Assembly: GCF_001667035.1 (NCBI RefSeq)
Contig: NZ_LZIR01000065.1
Span: 1-35,905 of the forward strand
Reading direction: 5' to 3'
Origin: Mycobacterium sp. 852002-51057_SCH5723018
GTDB lineage: Bacteria > Actinomycetota > Actinomycetes > Mycobacteriales > Mycobacteriaceae
DNA length: 35,905 nt
Shown here piece after piece: positions 1 to 7,371 of this stretch (the first letter of the stretch is position 1; the number at the start of each line of letters is the position of its first letter). Below the pieces are notes generated by a model. It made no database searches. It saw only the letters and a program-made list of their open reading frames with translations, and had not been told where the DNA came from. The translations under genes were made by a program, and so were the position numbers.

Positions 1-45
1 GTCGGGCACCGGTCCGGTCGGGGTGTCGCTGTCCTCGACAGTCAT
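1..45 (-). CDS. 5' end of an unidentified gene running off the left edge
   Basis: An ATG at 45-43 on the minus strand opens a frame reading MTVEDSDTPTGPVPD to the window edge. It is preceded by a strong ribosome binding site (GAGGGAGG on the minus strand, about 46-58). Only 15 codons are visible, so the product cannot be named. The acidic, Pro/Thr-rich start is common at the cytoplasmic end of single-pass mycobacterial membrane proteins, but that is only an impression. It is divergent from the DUF732 frame to its right. Confidence 0.5.
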   Translation of the reverse strand, partial: MTVEDSDTPTGPVPD

Positions 46-168
46 GCGCTGCCTCCCTCGGTCGGCATCTACCTATCGCGGGATAGGACGGCGTCATCGC
101 CGGCACCGCAGACCGTCACGGTCACCAAATCGCCCAAAAATCCGACATCGGCCGACGGAGCGGACGGA

Positions 169-435
169 GTGTTCCTGTCCTCGTTGGCCAATTACGGGAT
201 CGCGGACAACGGCAGCGAGGCCGTGCGTCAGCGTTTCATGGAATTCGGTCACCAGACGTGTTTCTCGCTGCTGTTGCCGCAGCCCCGGCCGCTCGAAACG
301 ATGATCAACAACATCTTGACCGCCGAGAACCAGGACCTCGCCGCCGATCCGTGGGCGCCGCACTTCAGCCATGACGACGCGGAGCATCTGGCGCTCGCGG
401 CGATCGGCGCGTTTTGCCCCAACGCGCAGAAATAG
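169..435 (+). CDS. DUF732-domain protein, 5' end unresolved
   Basis: The frame encodes a typical DUF732 domain: an FLSSLANYGI opening, a central Cys (HQTCFSLL), then DDAEHLALAAIGAFCP with the second conserved Cys near the C-terminus. DUF732 proteins are small secreted or membrane-anchored mycobacterial proteins of unknown function, normally with a signal peptide or one membrane segment. The GTG at 169 is inside the domain edge, so it is unlikely to be the true start. The frame stays open upstream to the window edge and carries a linker-like stretch (RTASSPAPQTVTVT, about 85-126), but no hydrophobic segment and no in-frame ATG precede it. Either the gene has lost its 5' end or a rearrangement junction lies near 45-70. 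The domain call is fairly sure; the gene model is not. Confidence 0.55.
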   Translation: MFLSSLANYGIADNGSEAVRQRFMEFGHQTCFSLLLPQPRPLETMINNILTAENQDLAADPWAPHFSHDDAEHLALAAIGAFCPNAQK

Positions 436-461
436 CTTGCGGCGCAACAGATCCGCACTGC

Positions 462-1958
462 TCAGCTGCCATAACTCCTGAGCCCCGCAATGAACCGTTG
501 CAGGCTCCGCGTCAGCGACCGTGGCACACGGTCTGGATCCATCAGCTCGTTCTCGGCCAGCGGGCCGGCCTCGTCGGCGACTGTGCGCTCGGTAAATGGG
601 CGGAGCGTCCTGCCGTGCCCTCGCAATTCCTCGATCGCCTTGAGGAAGGACCGGCACCGAATCAGGGTGCTCTCGAACTCACCGACGGACACACCGAGGT
701 GTTCGGCCACCAATTGATGACGCACCGAAGTGATTTGACGGCGGACATCATCGCGTTGGGGGTTGTTCGGGTCCGCCTCGATGGCGACATCGCACTCGCT
801 GTCGAATCCCATCGACCGGTTGTTGAGGTTCGACGAGCCGATCCGCAGCAGCCGATCGTCGGCCACCATTACTTTCGAGTGCACGTAGATCGGCGCGCCG
901 CCACCGGCCGCCGGCCAGTACACGCCCAAGCGATGATGCTCATCGGCCGCCCACAGCACCTGAATGAGCCGATGGCGGGCGCTGTCCATCGTCTCGCGCT
1001 CGAGGGCGTTGTTGCCCCGACGAGCAAGGACGATGACGATCTCCGGGCCGTCGGCTTCCCCTAGTCGAGCCGCCAGCGCTTCCACGAGGCGTCGCGCCGC
1101 CAGGTATTGATTCTCCAGGTAGATCGTCTCGCGCGCCGCGGCTATGGCGGCAAGGTTGAGCGCCTCTACCTCCCGAACCTCGTCGCGACGATCAAGCTCC
1201 GGCAAGGTGCGCGCGATTCCGACGTCGACATTGCGCAGGATCGGTTCCAGTTTGCTGGGCCAGGTGGCGTGCTTGGCGTCAACCGGCTCCAGCGATTGAT
1301 CCGTCGCGATCCGCCAGCGAGCCAGAGCCTGCTCGCCGAGTGCGCGCGCGGCCGCGCCGTCGACCGCCGCGGCGACCTCGTGTCGCGGCCCATACCTGCG
1401 CCCCATGGTGCGGCGGCCGTCGCTCTCGTCCTTGTGCGCGGGGGTGTCCCATCGATCGAGGGTCAGGTCGACGCCACCGCAGAACGCCACCGCGTCGTCA
1501 ATGACCACGATCTTTTGGTGATGGACGGAACCGGTCGGGTGGGCGCCGTCGGTGGCGAAGTGCATTCGCTTGCTGCTGATCTGGTTGACAACAGCCACCG
1601 GCGTGAGCCCGAACCAGATGCCATCGAAGGCCGGCAGCAGGCGCAGGTTGGACTTCAGCGCGTAGACCTCGAGAGCCGGCCGTTTCCACAGCATCCAAAA
1701 AAGGAAGGCGCCCAGCTGATTTGGCCCGGGCAAGGTGTTGGCGCCCCGTTCGAACGCCATCCTGGCGTCGAAATCCCAACCGATCAGCATGATCCGGTGC
1801 CGGGCGCGCAACATCGCCGCCTTGACGTGCGTGAAGTAATCGGCAGCGTCGATGATGCAGGCAAACCGATCGGCGTGCGCCACGCGCCAGCACGTCTGAC
1901 CGGGAGTCAGCAGTCGATCGTCGCCCACGTGTTCAACGAAGCCGACGGACCAGCGCAA
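462..1958 (-). CDS. phospholipase D-family protein, two HKD motifs
   Basis: This 498-residue protein has the two catalytic HxKx4D motifs of the PLD superfamily: His147-Lys149-Asp154 in HHQKIVVID, and His360-Lys362-Asp367 in HSKVMVADD, followed by the usual GSSNLNNRS. Such enzymes cleave or transfer phosphodiester bonds, including phospholipid head groups and cardiolipin synthesis, through a phosphohistidine intermediate. The N-terminus (LLTPGQTCWRV...ADYF) is typical of the large actinobacterial PLD-like group. I see no clear signal peptide, so a cytoplasmic or membrane-surface site is likely. The first in-frame start after an upstream stop is TTG at 1958; a GTG at residue 11 is the alternative. 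It is divergent from the PE_PGRS gene across about 150 bp. Phospholipase versus phospholipid synthase cannot be decided from sequence. Confidence 0.85.
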   Translation of the reverse strand: MRWSVGFVEHVGDDRLLTPGQTCWRVAHADRFACIIDAADYFTHVKAAMLRARHRIMLIGWDFDARMAFERGANTLPGPNQLGAFLFWMLWKRPALEVYALKSNLRLLPAFDGIWFGLTPVAVVNQISSKRMHFATDGAHPTGSVHHQKIVVIDDAVAFCGGVDLTLDRWDTPAHKDESDGRRTMGRRYGPRHEVAAAVDGAAARALGEQALARWRIATDQSLEPVDAKHATWPSKLEPILRNVDVGIARTLPELDRRDEVREVEALNLAAIAAARETIYLENQYLAARRLVEALAARLGEADGPEIVIVLARRGNNALERETMDSARHRLIQVLWAADEHHRLGVYWPAAGGGAPIYVHSKVMVADDRLLRIGSSNLNNRSMGFDSECDVAIEADPNNPQRDDVRRQITSVRHQLVAEHLGVSVGEFESTLIRCRSFLKAIEELRGHGRTLRPFTERTVADEAGPLAENELMDPDRVPRSLTRSLQRFIAGLRSYGS

Positions 1959-2111
1959 ACATCAGCCCTGTCTATCACATTCGGGCGATGGGTCAGGCGG
2001 CGAGGACAGGCTGTCGCGCCGCCTGAAACTTGGGATCGGTAGGCGGGGCGAACAATACGATTTTTGCTATCGGCGATCATCGGGCGGTCGCCGCAGCGTT
2101 CGGAGGTCGGG

Positions 2112-3491
2112 ATGTCGTTTGTGTTCGCGGTTCCGGAGTACATGACGGCGGCGGCCTCGGATCTGGCGACGGTCGGTTCGTCGATCATCTCGGCCAACAC
2201 GGCGGCCGCCGGCCCGACGTCACAGGTCGTCGCCGCGGGTGCCGACGAGGTGTCCAAGGCCGTTGCGACCCTGTTCGGCGCGCAGGCGCGGGCATACCAG
2301 TCGCTCGGTGCCCAGGCCGCGACATTTCACCAGCAGTTTGTCCAGCTGCTGAACGCCGGTGCGGGCTCCTACGCCAGTGCCGAGGCAGCCGGTGCGACTC
2401 CGCTGCAGAGCGCGCCGGAGGACCTGCTCGGTGCGATCAATGCCCCCTTCGAGGCGCTGCTGGGGCGCCCGCTGATCGGCGACGGCGCCAACGGCACCCC
2501 GGGAACCGGCGCCAACGGCCAAAACGGTGGTTTGTTGTGGGGCAACGGCGGCGCGGGCGGGTCCGGCGCGCCGGGCCAGAACGGCGGGAACGGCGGTAGC
2601 GGCGGCTTCTTGTTCGGCAACGGAGGCCCGGGCGGGACCGGTGGGGCCATCAACAACGGCTTCGCCGGCTTTGGCGGCAACGGCGGCAACGCCGTCGGGC
2701 TTTTCGGCAACGGCGGCGTCGGCGGCACCGGCGGGGCCTGCCCCAACGGCGTCGCCGGCGACGGCGGCTTCGGCGGGAACGGCGGAATCCTGTTCGGCAA
2801 CGGCGGCACCGGCGGGGCCGGCGGCAACGGCTTCGTGGCCGGCTGGGGCGGAACCGGCGGCGACGGCACCGGCATGCTCTACGGCCTGGGCGGCGCCGGC
2901 GGGACCGGCGGGGCCGCCACCAGCAGTGGCGGGGTCGCGGGGATCGGCGGCAACGGCGGCACTGGCAACGTCCTCTTCAACCTCGTCAGCACCGGGGCCG
3001 ACGGCGGCGCCGGCGGGGCGGCGGTCGGCGCCGCCAACATCGGCGGTCAGGGCGGCCAGGGCGGCGGAGGCAGCGGCCTGCTGTTCGGCTTCGGCGGGGC
3101 CGGCGGGCCCGGCGGGACCGCTGTGACCAGCGGCGGCACCGGCGGGGTCGGCGGCTACGGCGGCGACGGCGGCGCCTTCTTCGGCGTCGGCGGCGCGGGC
3201 GGCGATGGCGGGGCCGCCCAGAGCGGCGGCCACGGCGGGGTGGGCGGCCTCGGTGGCCTCGGCGGCCTCCTCTTCGGGCTTGGCGGCGCGGGCGGCAACG
3301 GCTACGGCGCGGCCGGCTTGGCGTTCGGGGGCAACGGCAGCCAGGGCGGCTACGGAGGCCTGCTCTTCGGCATCGGGGGCGCCGGCGGCAACGGCGGCGT
3401 CGGGGTCACCCCGGGCGTCGGCGGCCCCGGTGGCTTCGGCGGGTATTACTTGGGCGGCCTGAACGGACGGAACGGGCTGACACCGGCGTGA
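2112..3491 (+). CDS. PE_PGRS family protein
   Basis: The 459-residue product starts with a PE domain of about 95 residues ([11 protein letters not shown], Pro8-Glu9) and carries the ESX-5 type secretion signal YxxxE as YASAE. A linker ending in [10 protein letters not shown] leads into about 330 residues of Gly-Gly-Ala / Gly-Gly-Asn repeats punctuated by LLFGxGGAGG units. PE_PGRS proteins are exported by ESX-5 to the cell surface. The ATG at 2112 is chosen over an upstream ATG at 2064 because GGAGG at 2102-2106 is well spaced and the PE domain begins exactly there. No separate C-terminal domain follows the repeats. The presence of PGRS genes supports a species near the M. kansasii, M. gordonae or M. 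marinum-M. tuberculosis branch. Confidence 0.93.
   Translation: MSFVFAVPEYMTAAASDLATVGSSIISANTAAAGPTSQVVAAGADEVSKAVATLFGAQARAYQSLGAQAATFHQQFVQLLNAGAGSYASAEAAGATPLQSAPEDLLGAINAPFEALLGRPLIGDGANGTPGTGANGQNGGLLWGNGGAGGSGAPGQNGGNGGSGGFLFGNGGPGGTGGAINNGFAGFGGNGGNAVGLFGNGGVGGTGGACPNGVAGDGGFGGNGGILFGNGGTGGAGGNGFVAGWGGTGGDGTGMLYGLGGAGGTGGAATSSGGVAGIGGNGGTGNVLFNLVSTGADGGAGGAAVGAANIGGQGGQGGGGSGLLFGFGGAGGPGGTAVTSGGTGGVGGYGGDGGAFFGVGGAGGDGGAAQSGGHGGVGGLGGLGGLLFGLGGAGGNGYGAAGLAFGGNGSQGGYGGLLFGIGGAGGNGGVGVTPGVGGPGGFGGYYLGGLNGRNGLTPA
2500..3470 (+). repeat. PGRS glycine-codon repeat tract
   Basis: This is an imperfect, very GC-rich tandem array of GGC-GGN-type codons within the PE_PGRS gene, encoding Gly-Gly-X motifs. 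It opens long reading frames in other phases on both strands that should not be taken as genes. Such tracts recombine and are prone to misassembly. Confidence 0.85.
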
Positions 3492-3564
3492 CTCGGCGGC
3501 GCGGTCGCCGCCGGCCCCTGGGCGGACGCCGGTTAGAGGTGCGGCGACCAGGCTATTCTCGGTC

Positions 3565-5103
3565 ATGCGTTCACCGATGCGCGAGGCTCGGCATCGACGG
3601 CGCCGCCATCCTTCGGTTGCGGCCGCCGCCAAGGCGCTGGCCGCGTTGGCGTCGGCGGTGGTGGTCGCCGTCACGGGCATTACCTGGATGGGCTACCGCG
3701 CCGCGTCGGCCGGCATCACCACATCGGACGCGCTGGCCGATCAATCGCCCCCGACGGGGCCCGACCAAAACATCCTGATCATGGGGCTGGACAGCCGTCG
3801 CGACCAGCGGGGTCAGCCCCTGCCACCGGACCTCTACGACACGCTGCATGCCGGCGGTGAAGATTCCGGCGAGGGTGATGCCGACGCACTCATTGTGTTG
3901 CACCTGCCCGCCGGCGACGCACCGGCCACCGCCATTTCGATCCCCCGCGACGACTACGTGGATCTTGCCGGATGCTCGACCTCGGATTGCCGCGGCAAGG
4001 TCAAGCAGGCCTATAGCTTCGCCTATCAGCGGGTGATGGACGGAGCCTCGGTTAACGGACAAGACGCAGCAACGAAAGAACAGGCGGCCCGCGAGGCGGG
4101 CCGCAAGGCGGAGATCGGCACCGTCAGGCGTCTGCTGCAAATTCCGATCGACCACTTCGTTGAGGTCACCCTGGTGGGGTTTTTTCAGATCGCCCGTGTG
4201 GTCGAACCGATCACGGTGTGCCTGAACGAGGACACCGCCGACCGCTACTACTCCGGTGCGGACTTTCATCGGGGCACCCAGCAGATCAGCGCGTCCCAGG
4301 CGATGGCGTTCGTTCGGCAACGCCGCGACGCCAACGATGCCGTGTTCACCGACCTTGATCGGACCCGCCGTCAGCAGGCCTTCATCGTCTCGGTGGTCAG
4401 TGCGCTGCGCCGCAGCGGGGCGTTGTCGAGCCCGAGCCGGCTGCGCGCGCTGCTGGACGTCGCCAGGCAAAACGTCGCCGTGGACGCGGGTTTCGACCTG
4501 GAAGACTTGGTGCGCAACGCGTCGGCGTTCCCCAACAGGCCGGTCACGCTCTACACGCTGCCGGTGGCCAGTTTCGGCGAAATCCCAGACGGGGAGTACG
4601 TCAATTTCATCGACACATCCGCGATCCGCTCCGTGGTGCACGGCCTGGTGACCGGCGCACAAACGGACGGGGGCGCAGCCGCGACCTCCGACAGCGTCAC
4701 ACTCGACGTGGTCAATGCCTCGGGCCGGCAAGGCGAGGCAGCTGGCCTCGAAACATCCTTAGCGACAGGGCATTTCACGGCCGGGGCGGTCAGCACAGCC
4801 GACTCCACCAGCCAGACAAGCACTATCGCCTACGGACCCGGCGCGCAGGCGGCCGCCGCCGAGCTCGGTGATGAATTGGGCATCACTGCCACCGCATCCG
4901 ACGCCGTCCCCCGCAACACGGTGCGGCTGACCGCCGGGACCGATTCCTCGAGGTTTGACAGCCTCTCTCACGCCTCGACGTCGCCGACCACGACCGCCGC
5001 GGCGCCCGTCACCACGGTGCCGGCCACCGGCACCGGCACCCAAGAACCCACCCCCACCAACCTCACGCGCATGACCGCCGAAGACGTTCCCTGCGTGAAA
5101 TGA
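3565..5103 (+). CDS. cpsA: LytR-CpsA-Psr (LCP) ligase, CpsA-like
   Basis: At 512 residues it has the order of mycobacterial CpsA (Rv3484, also about 512): a basic N-terminus, one membrane helix at about residues 28-48, an LCP domain at about 68-300 (ILIMGLDSRRD, ADALIVLHL, ISIPRDDYVDL with catalytic-site Arg/Asp), a LytR_C domain at about 375-460 (VTLDVVNASGRQGEAAGL), and a Thr/Pro-rich tail ending VPCVK. LCP proteins attach arabinogalactan to peptidoglycan outside the membrane; CpsA is also linked to phagosome evasion in M. tuberculosis. No Shine-Dalgarno is visible. A TATTCT hexamer at 3552-3557, just upstream of the ATG, could serve a leaderless transcript. The start at 3565 is preferred; ATG at 3577 is possible. 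The paralogue assignment (CpsA versus Lcp1) rests on length and layout. Confidence 0.85.
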   Translation: MRSPMREARHRRRRHPSVAAAAKALAALASAVVVAVTGITWMGYRAASAGITTSDALADQSPPTGPDQNILIMGLDSRRDQRGQPLPPDLYDTLHAGGEDSGEGDADALIVLHLPAGDAPATAISIPRDDYVDLAGCSTSDCRGKVKQAYSFAYQRVMDGASVNGQDAATKEQAAREAGRKAEIGTVRRLLQIPIDHFVEVTLVGFFQIARVVEPITVCLNEDTADRYYSGADFHRGTQQISASQAMAFVRQRRDANDAVFTDLDRTRRQQAFIVSVVSALRRSGALSSPSRLRALLDVARQNVAVDAGFDLEDLVRNASAFPNRPVTLYTLPVASFGEIPDGEYVNFIDTSAIRSVVHGLVTGAQTDGGAAATSDSVTLDVVNASGRQGEAAGLETSLATGHFTAGAVSTADSTSQTSTIAYGPGAQAAAAELGDELGITATASDAVPRNTVRLTAGTDSSRFDSLSHASTSPTTTAAAPVTTVPATGTGTQEPTPTNLTRMTAEDVPCVK

Positions 5104-5116
5104 CCAGGAGTGCTCA

Positions 5117-6628
5117 CTAACTGCCGTACAGACGCAATGCCCGGGCCGCCGCCGTGGCCACCTCGCTTCGCAAGTTCGAGATTGGTGGGCTGCCCCGCAG
5201 ATGAATCGCGTTCGTGAGCAGAATTACGTAGGTGTCTGAGCCTGGGTCCATCCACAGCGTGGTTCCGGTGAAGCCGGTGTTGCCGAAGCTGCCGACCGGA
5301 AAGATCAGGCCCCGCGGCTTGGAGTAGCCCGTATCGATATCCCAACCGAAGCCGAACAGGTTTTGTCCCTTGATCGCCGGATAGTTCGGAGCGTGCTTAG
5401 CGATGGCCTCTCGAGCGGCGCGGTTCGCGGCCTCGAGTTGTTGGGGTGTGTGTCCGGGCTGCTGGGGAGTCGTCATCAGCTGGAGGGTCGCTTGCTGCAG
5501 CGGAAACTTGCTCGGACGGTCCGCAAGCCGATCGAGGAGGGCCTGGGCATAGATGCCGACGTCGTGCGCCGTGGAGAACACTCCGGCGTTCCCGGCCACT
5601 CCCCCCATGCGGCGCGCCGTCGGGTCGTGCACCGTGCCCCGAAGCAGGCGATAGTAATCGGGGTTCTTGCTCGGATCGGCTCTGTTTTCCTCGTCGCGTG
5701 CCGTCGGCGCGATGCGGGGCAACAGGCTGGCGCTCCATGCGCCTTCAGGACAGGCCGCCGGCGCCGGTGGCGCGGCAGCCCAACCGATCGCGGCTCCCCA
5801 GACCTGGTGTGGGCCACACGCTTTGGCTGGAGGAAGGTAGCGGGTGTCTGCCATGCCGAGCGGCGCAAAAACGCTCTGCTGAACGTAATCGTCTTCCGCC
5901 TCGCCCGTGATCTTCTCAACCAGCGCGCCAAGCAGAATGTAGTTGATGTCGGAGTAAAGGAATCCCGGCCCGGGACCCGATTGCAGCGGCGTGGTGAGGG
6001 CGCGATGAATGCCTTCGGTTTTGTCGGCTCGGTCCAGCCCCCACGGATCTTGGAGGCTTACGTCGATCCCTTCTCCTGACGTGTTGGTCAGCAACATGCG
6101 GACGGTCACCTTCGCGCGCTGCGGGTCGTTCGCGGTGTTGAAGTCGGGCAGATACTTCTGCACGGGATCGTCGAACGCAAGCTTGCCTTGTTCGTATAGC
6201 TGCATGACGGCGGTCGCCGTTGCGAGGCACTTCGTCAGCGACGCCAGGTCGAAGATGGTGTCCTCGGTCATCGGCTCTGCGGGTGCGGGCGATCCGTCGA
6301 GCCCCGGCTCGCCTGCAAGCTTGCGCGAGCCATAAGCCTGATGGAATACCACCTCGCCGTCGTGCCCTATCGCGACCACCGCTCCTGGCAGCTGCTGTGC
6401 CGCGATCGCGTCATCGATCAGCTTGGAGACGGTCGCGAACTCGGGTGCGGGAGGCGAGGATTCGGGTGTGGAAGGCGCAGCCGGGGCCGGCGGTGCGGGC
6501 GGTGCGGGCGGTGCCTGCGCGCCGTCGCGTGGTGCCGGGTGCGCCGCGCACCCGGGTGAGGAAGCCGCAGCGAGGGCAAGGATGACGATGAGAACGGTCC
6601 AGCGGATCAACTTGCCGACTACGGGCAT
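5117..6628 (-). CDS. serine hydrolase / beta-lactamase-family lipoprotein
   Basis: This 503-residue protein has a hydrophobic leader with a possible lipobox (SSPGC, Cys27), a Pro/Ala-rich linker to residue 64, then a class C beta-lactamase/PBP fold. The SxxK motif is Ser130-Leu-Thr-Lys133, the second motif is Tyr225-Ser-Asp227, and a GNTGFTG segment near residue 455 fits the third (KTG-like) motif. Family members act as D-alanyl peptidases, esterases or beta-lactam hydrolases in the envelope; M. tuberculosis Rv1730c is of similar size. ATG at 6628 is chosen because it gives the signal peptide directly; longer frames to 6973 only run into the neighbouring gene. There is no obvious ribosome binding site. 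It converges with cpsA (13 bp apart) and diverges from the M15 peptidase. The substrate is unknown. Confidence 0.8.
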   Translation of the reverse strand: MPVVGKLIRWTVLIVILALAAASSPGCAAHPAPRDGAQAPPAPPAPPAPAAPSTPESSPPAPEFATVSKLIDDAIAAQQLPGAVVAIGHDGEVVFHQAYGSRKLAGEPGLDGSPAPAEPMTEDTIFDLASLTKCLATATAVMQLYEQGKLAFDDPVQKYLPDFNTANDPQRAKVTVRMLLTNTSGEGIDVSLQDPWGLDRADKTEGIHRALTTPLQSGPGPGFLYSDINYILLGALVEKITGEAEDDYVQQSVFAPLGMADTRYLPPAKACGPHQVWGAAIGWAAAPPAPAACPEGAWSASLLPRIAPTARDEENRADPSKNPDYYRLLRGTVHDPTARRMGGVAGNAGVFSTAHDVGIYAQALLDRLADRPSKFPLQQATLQLMTTPQQPGHTPQQLEAANRAAREAIAKHAPNYPAIKGQNLFGFGWDIDTGYSKPRGLIFPVGSFGNTGFTGTTLWMDPGSDTYVILLTNAIHLRGSPPISNLRSEVATAAARALRLYGS

Positions 6629-6692
6629 AGCGCAAGCGTAGGTTGACGGCTTGGCTGTCCTAAAGTTGATCCCCGATGGTTGGGCGGTCCAA

Positions 6693-7358
6693 TTGAGGTC
6701 CCGCAGGCGGCGGGCCGCCGCGCTGGTCGGCCTGATGGCGGCCGGCGTCGTTGTGGTGCAGTTCGGCGCCGCGCCGTCGGCGGCCGACCCCCCGGCGCCC
6801 GCCGGTGCGACCGTTCGGCCGGTCTCTCGTGAGGAGCTCGGCGCAAGCTGGCGGCCGGGCTGTCCGGTCGAACCCGCGCAGCTGCGGCGCGTCGTCGTCG
6901 ACCACATCGGTTTCGACAGCCAGACCCACCGCGGCGAGTTGATCGTGCACGAAGACCTGGCGCCGGAGGTCATCGCGATCTTCGATCAGCTTTACCGACT
7001 GCGCTTTCCGATCGAGAAGATCCGCACGGTCGACCACTATCCGGCCGCTGATGACGAGCTGTCGATGGAAGACAACAACACATCGGCGTTCAACTGCCGG
7101 CGCATCCCGGGAAGCGATCACTGGTCGCAACACGCCTACGGTCGAGCGATCGACCTCAATCCCCTTGTTAACCCGTGCATCTACGCCGGCGGCGCATTAC
7201 AACCGCAGAACGCGGCGGCTTATCAGGATCGCAGTCGCACCGACCCGGGACTCCTACACGGTGGCGACCCGGCCGCACACGTTTTCACCGACCGCGGCTG
7301 GCGGTGGGGTGGCTACTGGACGAATCCCCTCGACTACCAGCACTTCGAGCGGCCCTGA
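6693..7358 (+). CDS. secreted M15-family D,D-/L,D-peptidase
   Basis: The 221-residue product begins with an arginine-rich signal peptide (MRSRRRRAAALVGLMAAG, cleavage near AAPSAADP). It then shows the zinc site of peptidase family M15: His147 and Asp154 in HAYGRAIDLN, and His217 in the C-terminal DYQHFERP. Enzymes of this fold cut peptide cross-links or stem peptides in peptidoglycan outside the membrane. The start is a TTG; 6693 gives a textbook signal peptide, while 6651 and 6666 are other in-frame TTG codons. It diverges from the beta-lactamase-like lipoprotein with only 22-64 bp between starts, so the two probably share a promoter region. A common role in wall remodelling is an inference. 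Confidence 0.78.
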   Translation: MRSRRRRAAALVGLMAAGVVVVQFGAAPSAADPPAPAGATVRPVSREELGASWRPGCPVEPAQLRRVVVDHIGFDSQTHRGELIVHEDLAPEVIAIFDQLYRLRFPIEKIRTVDHYPAADDELSMEDNNTSAFNCRRIPGSDHWSQHAYGRAIDLNPLVNPCIYAGGALQPQNAAAYQDRSRTDPGLLHGGDPAAHVFTDRGWRWGGYWTNPLDYQHFERP

Positions 7359-7371
7359 GCTCGACGCCCGC

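Noticed and set aside
2220..3680. 486-codon Ala-rich frame on the minus strand
   Set aside because: It is the shadow of the PGRS repeats.
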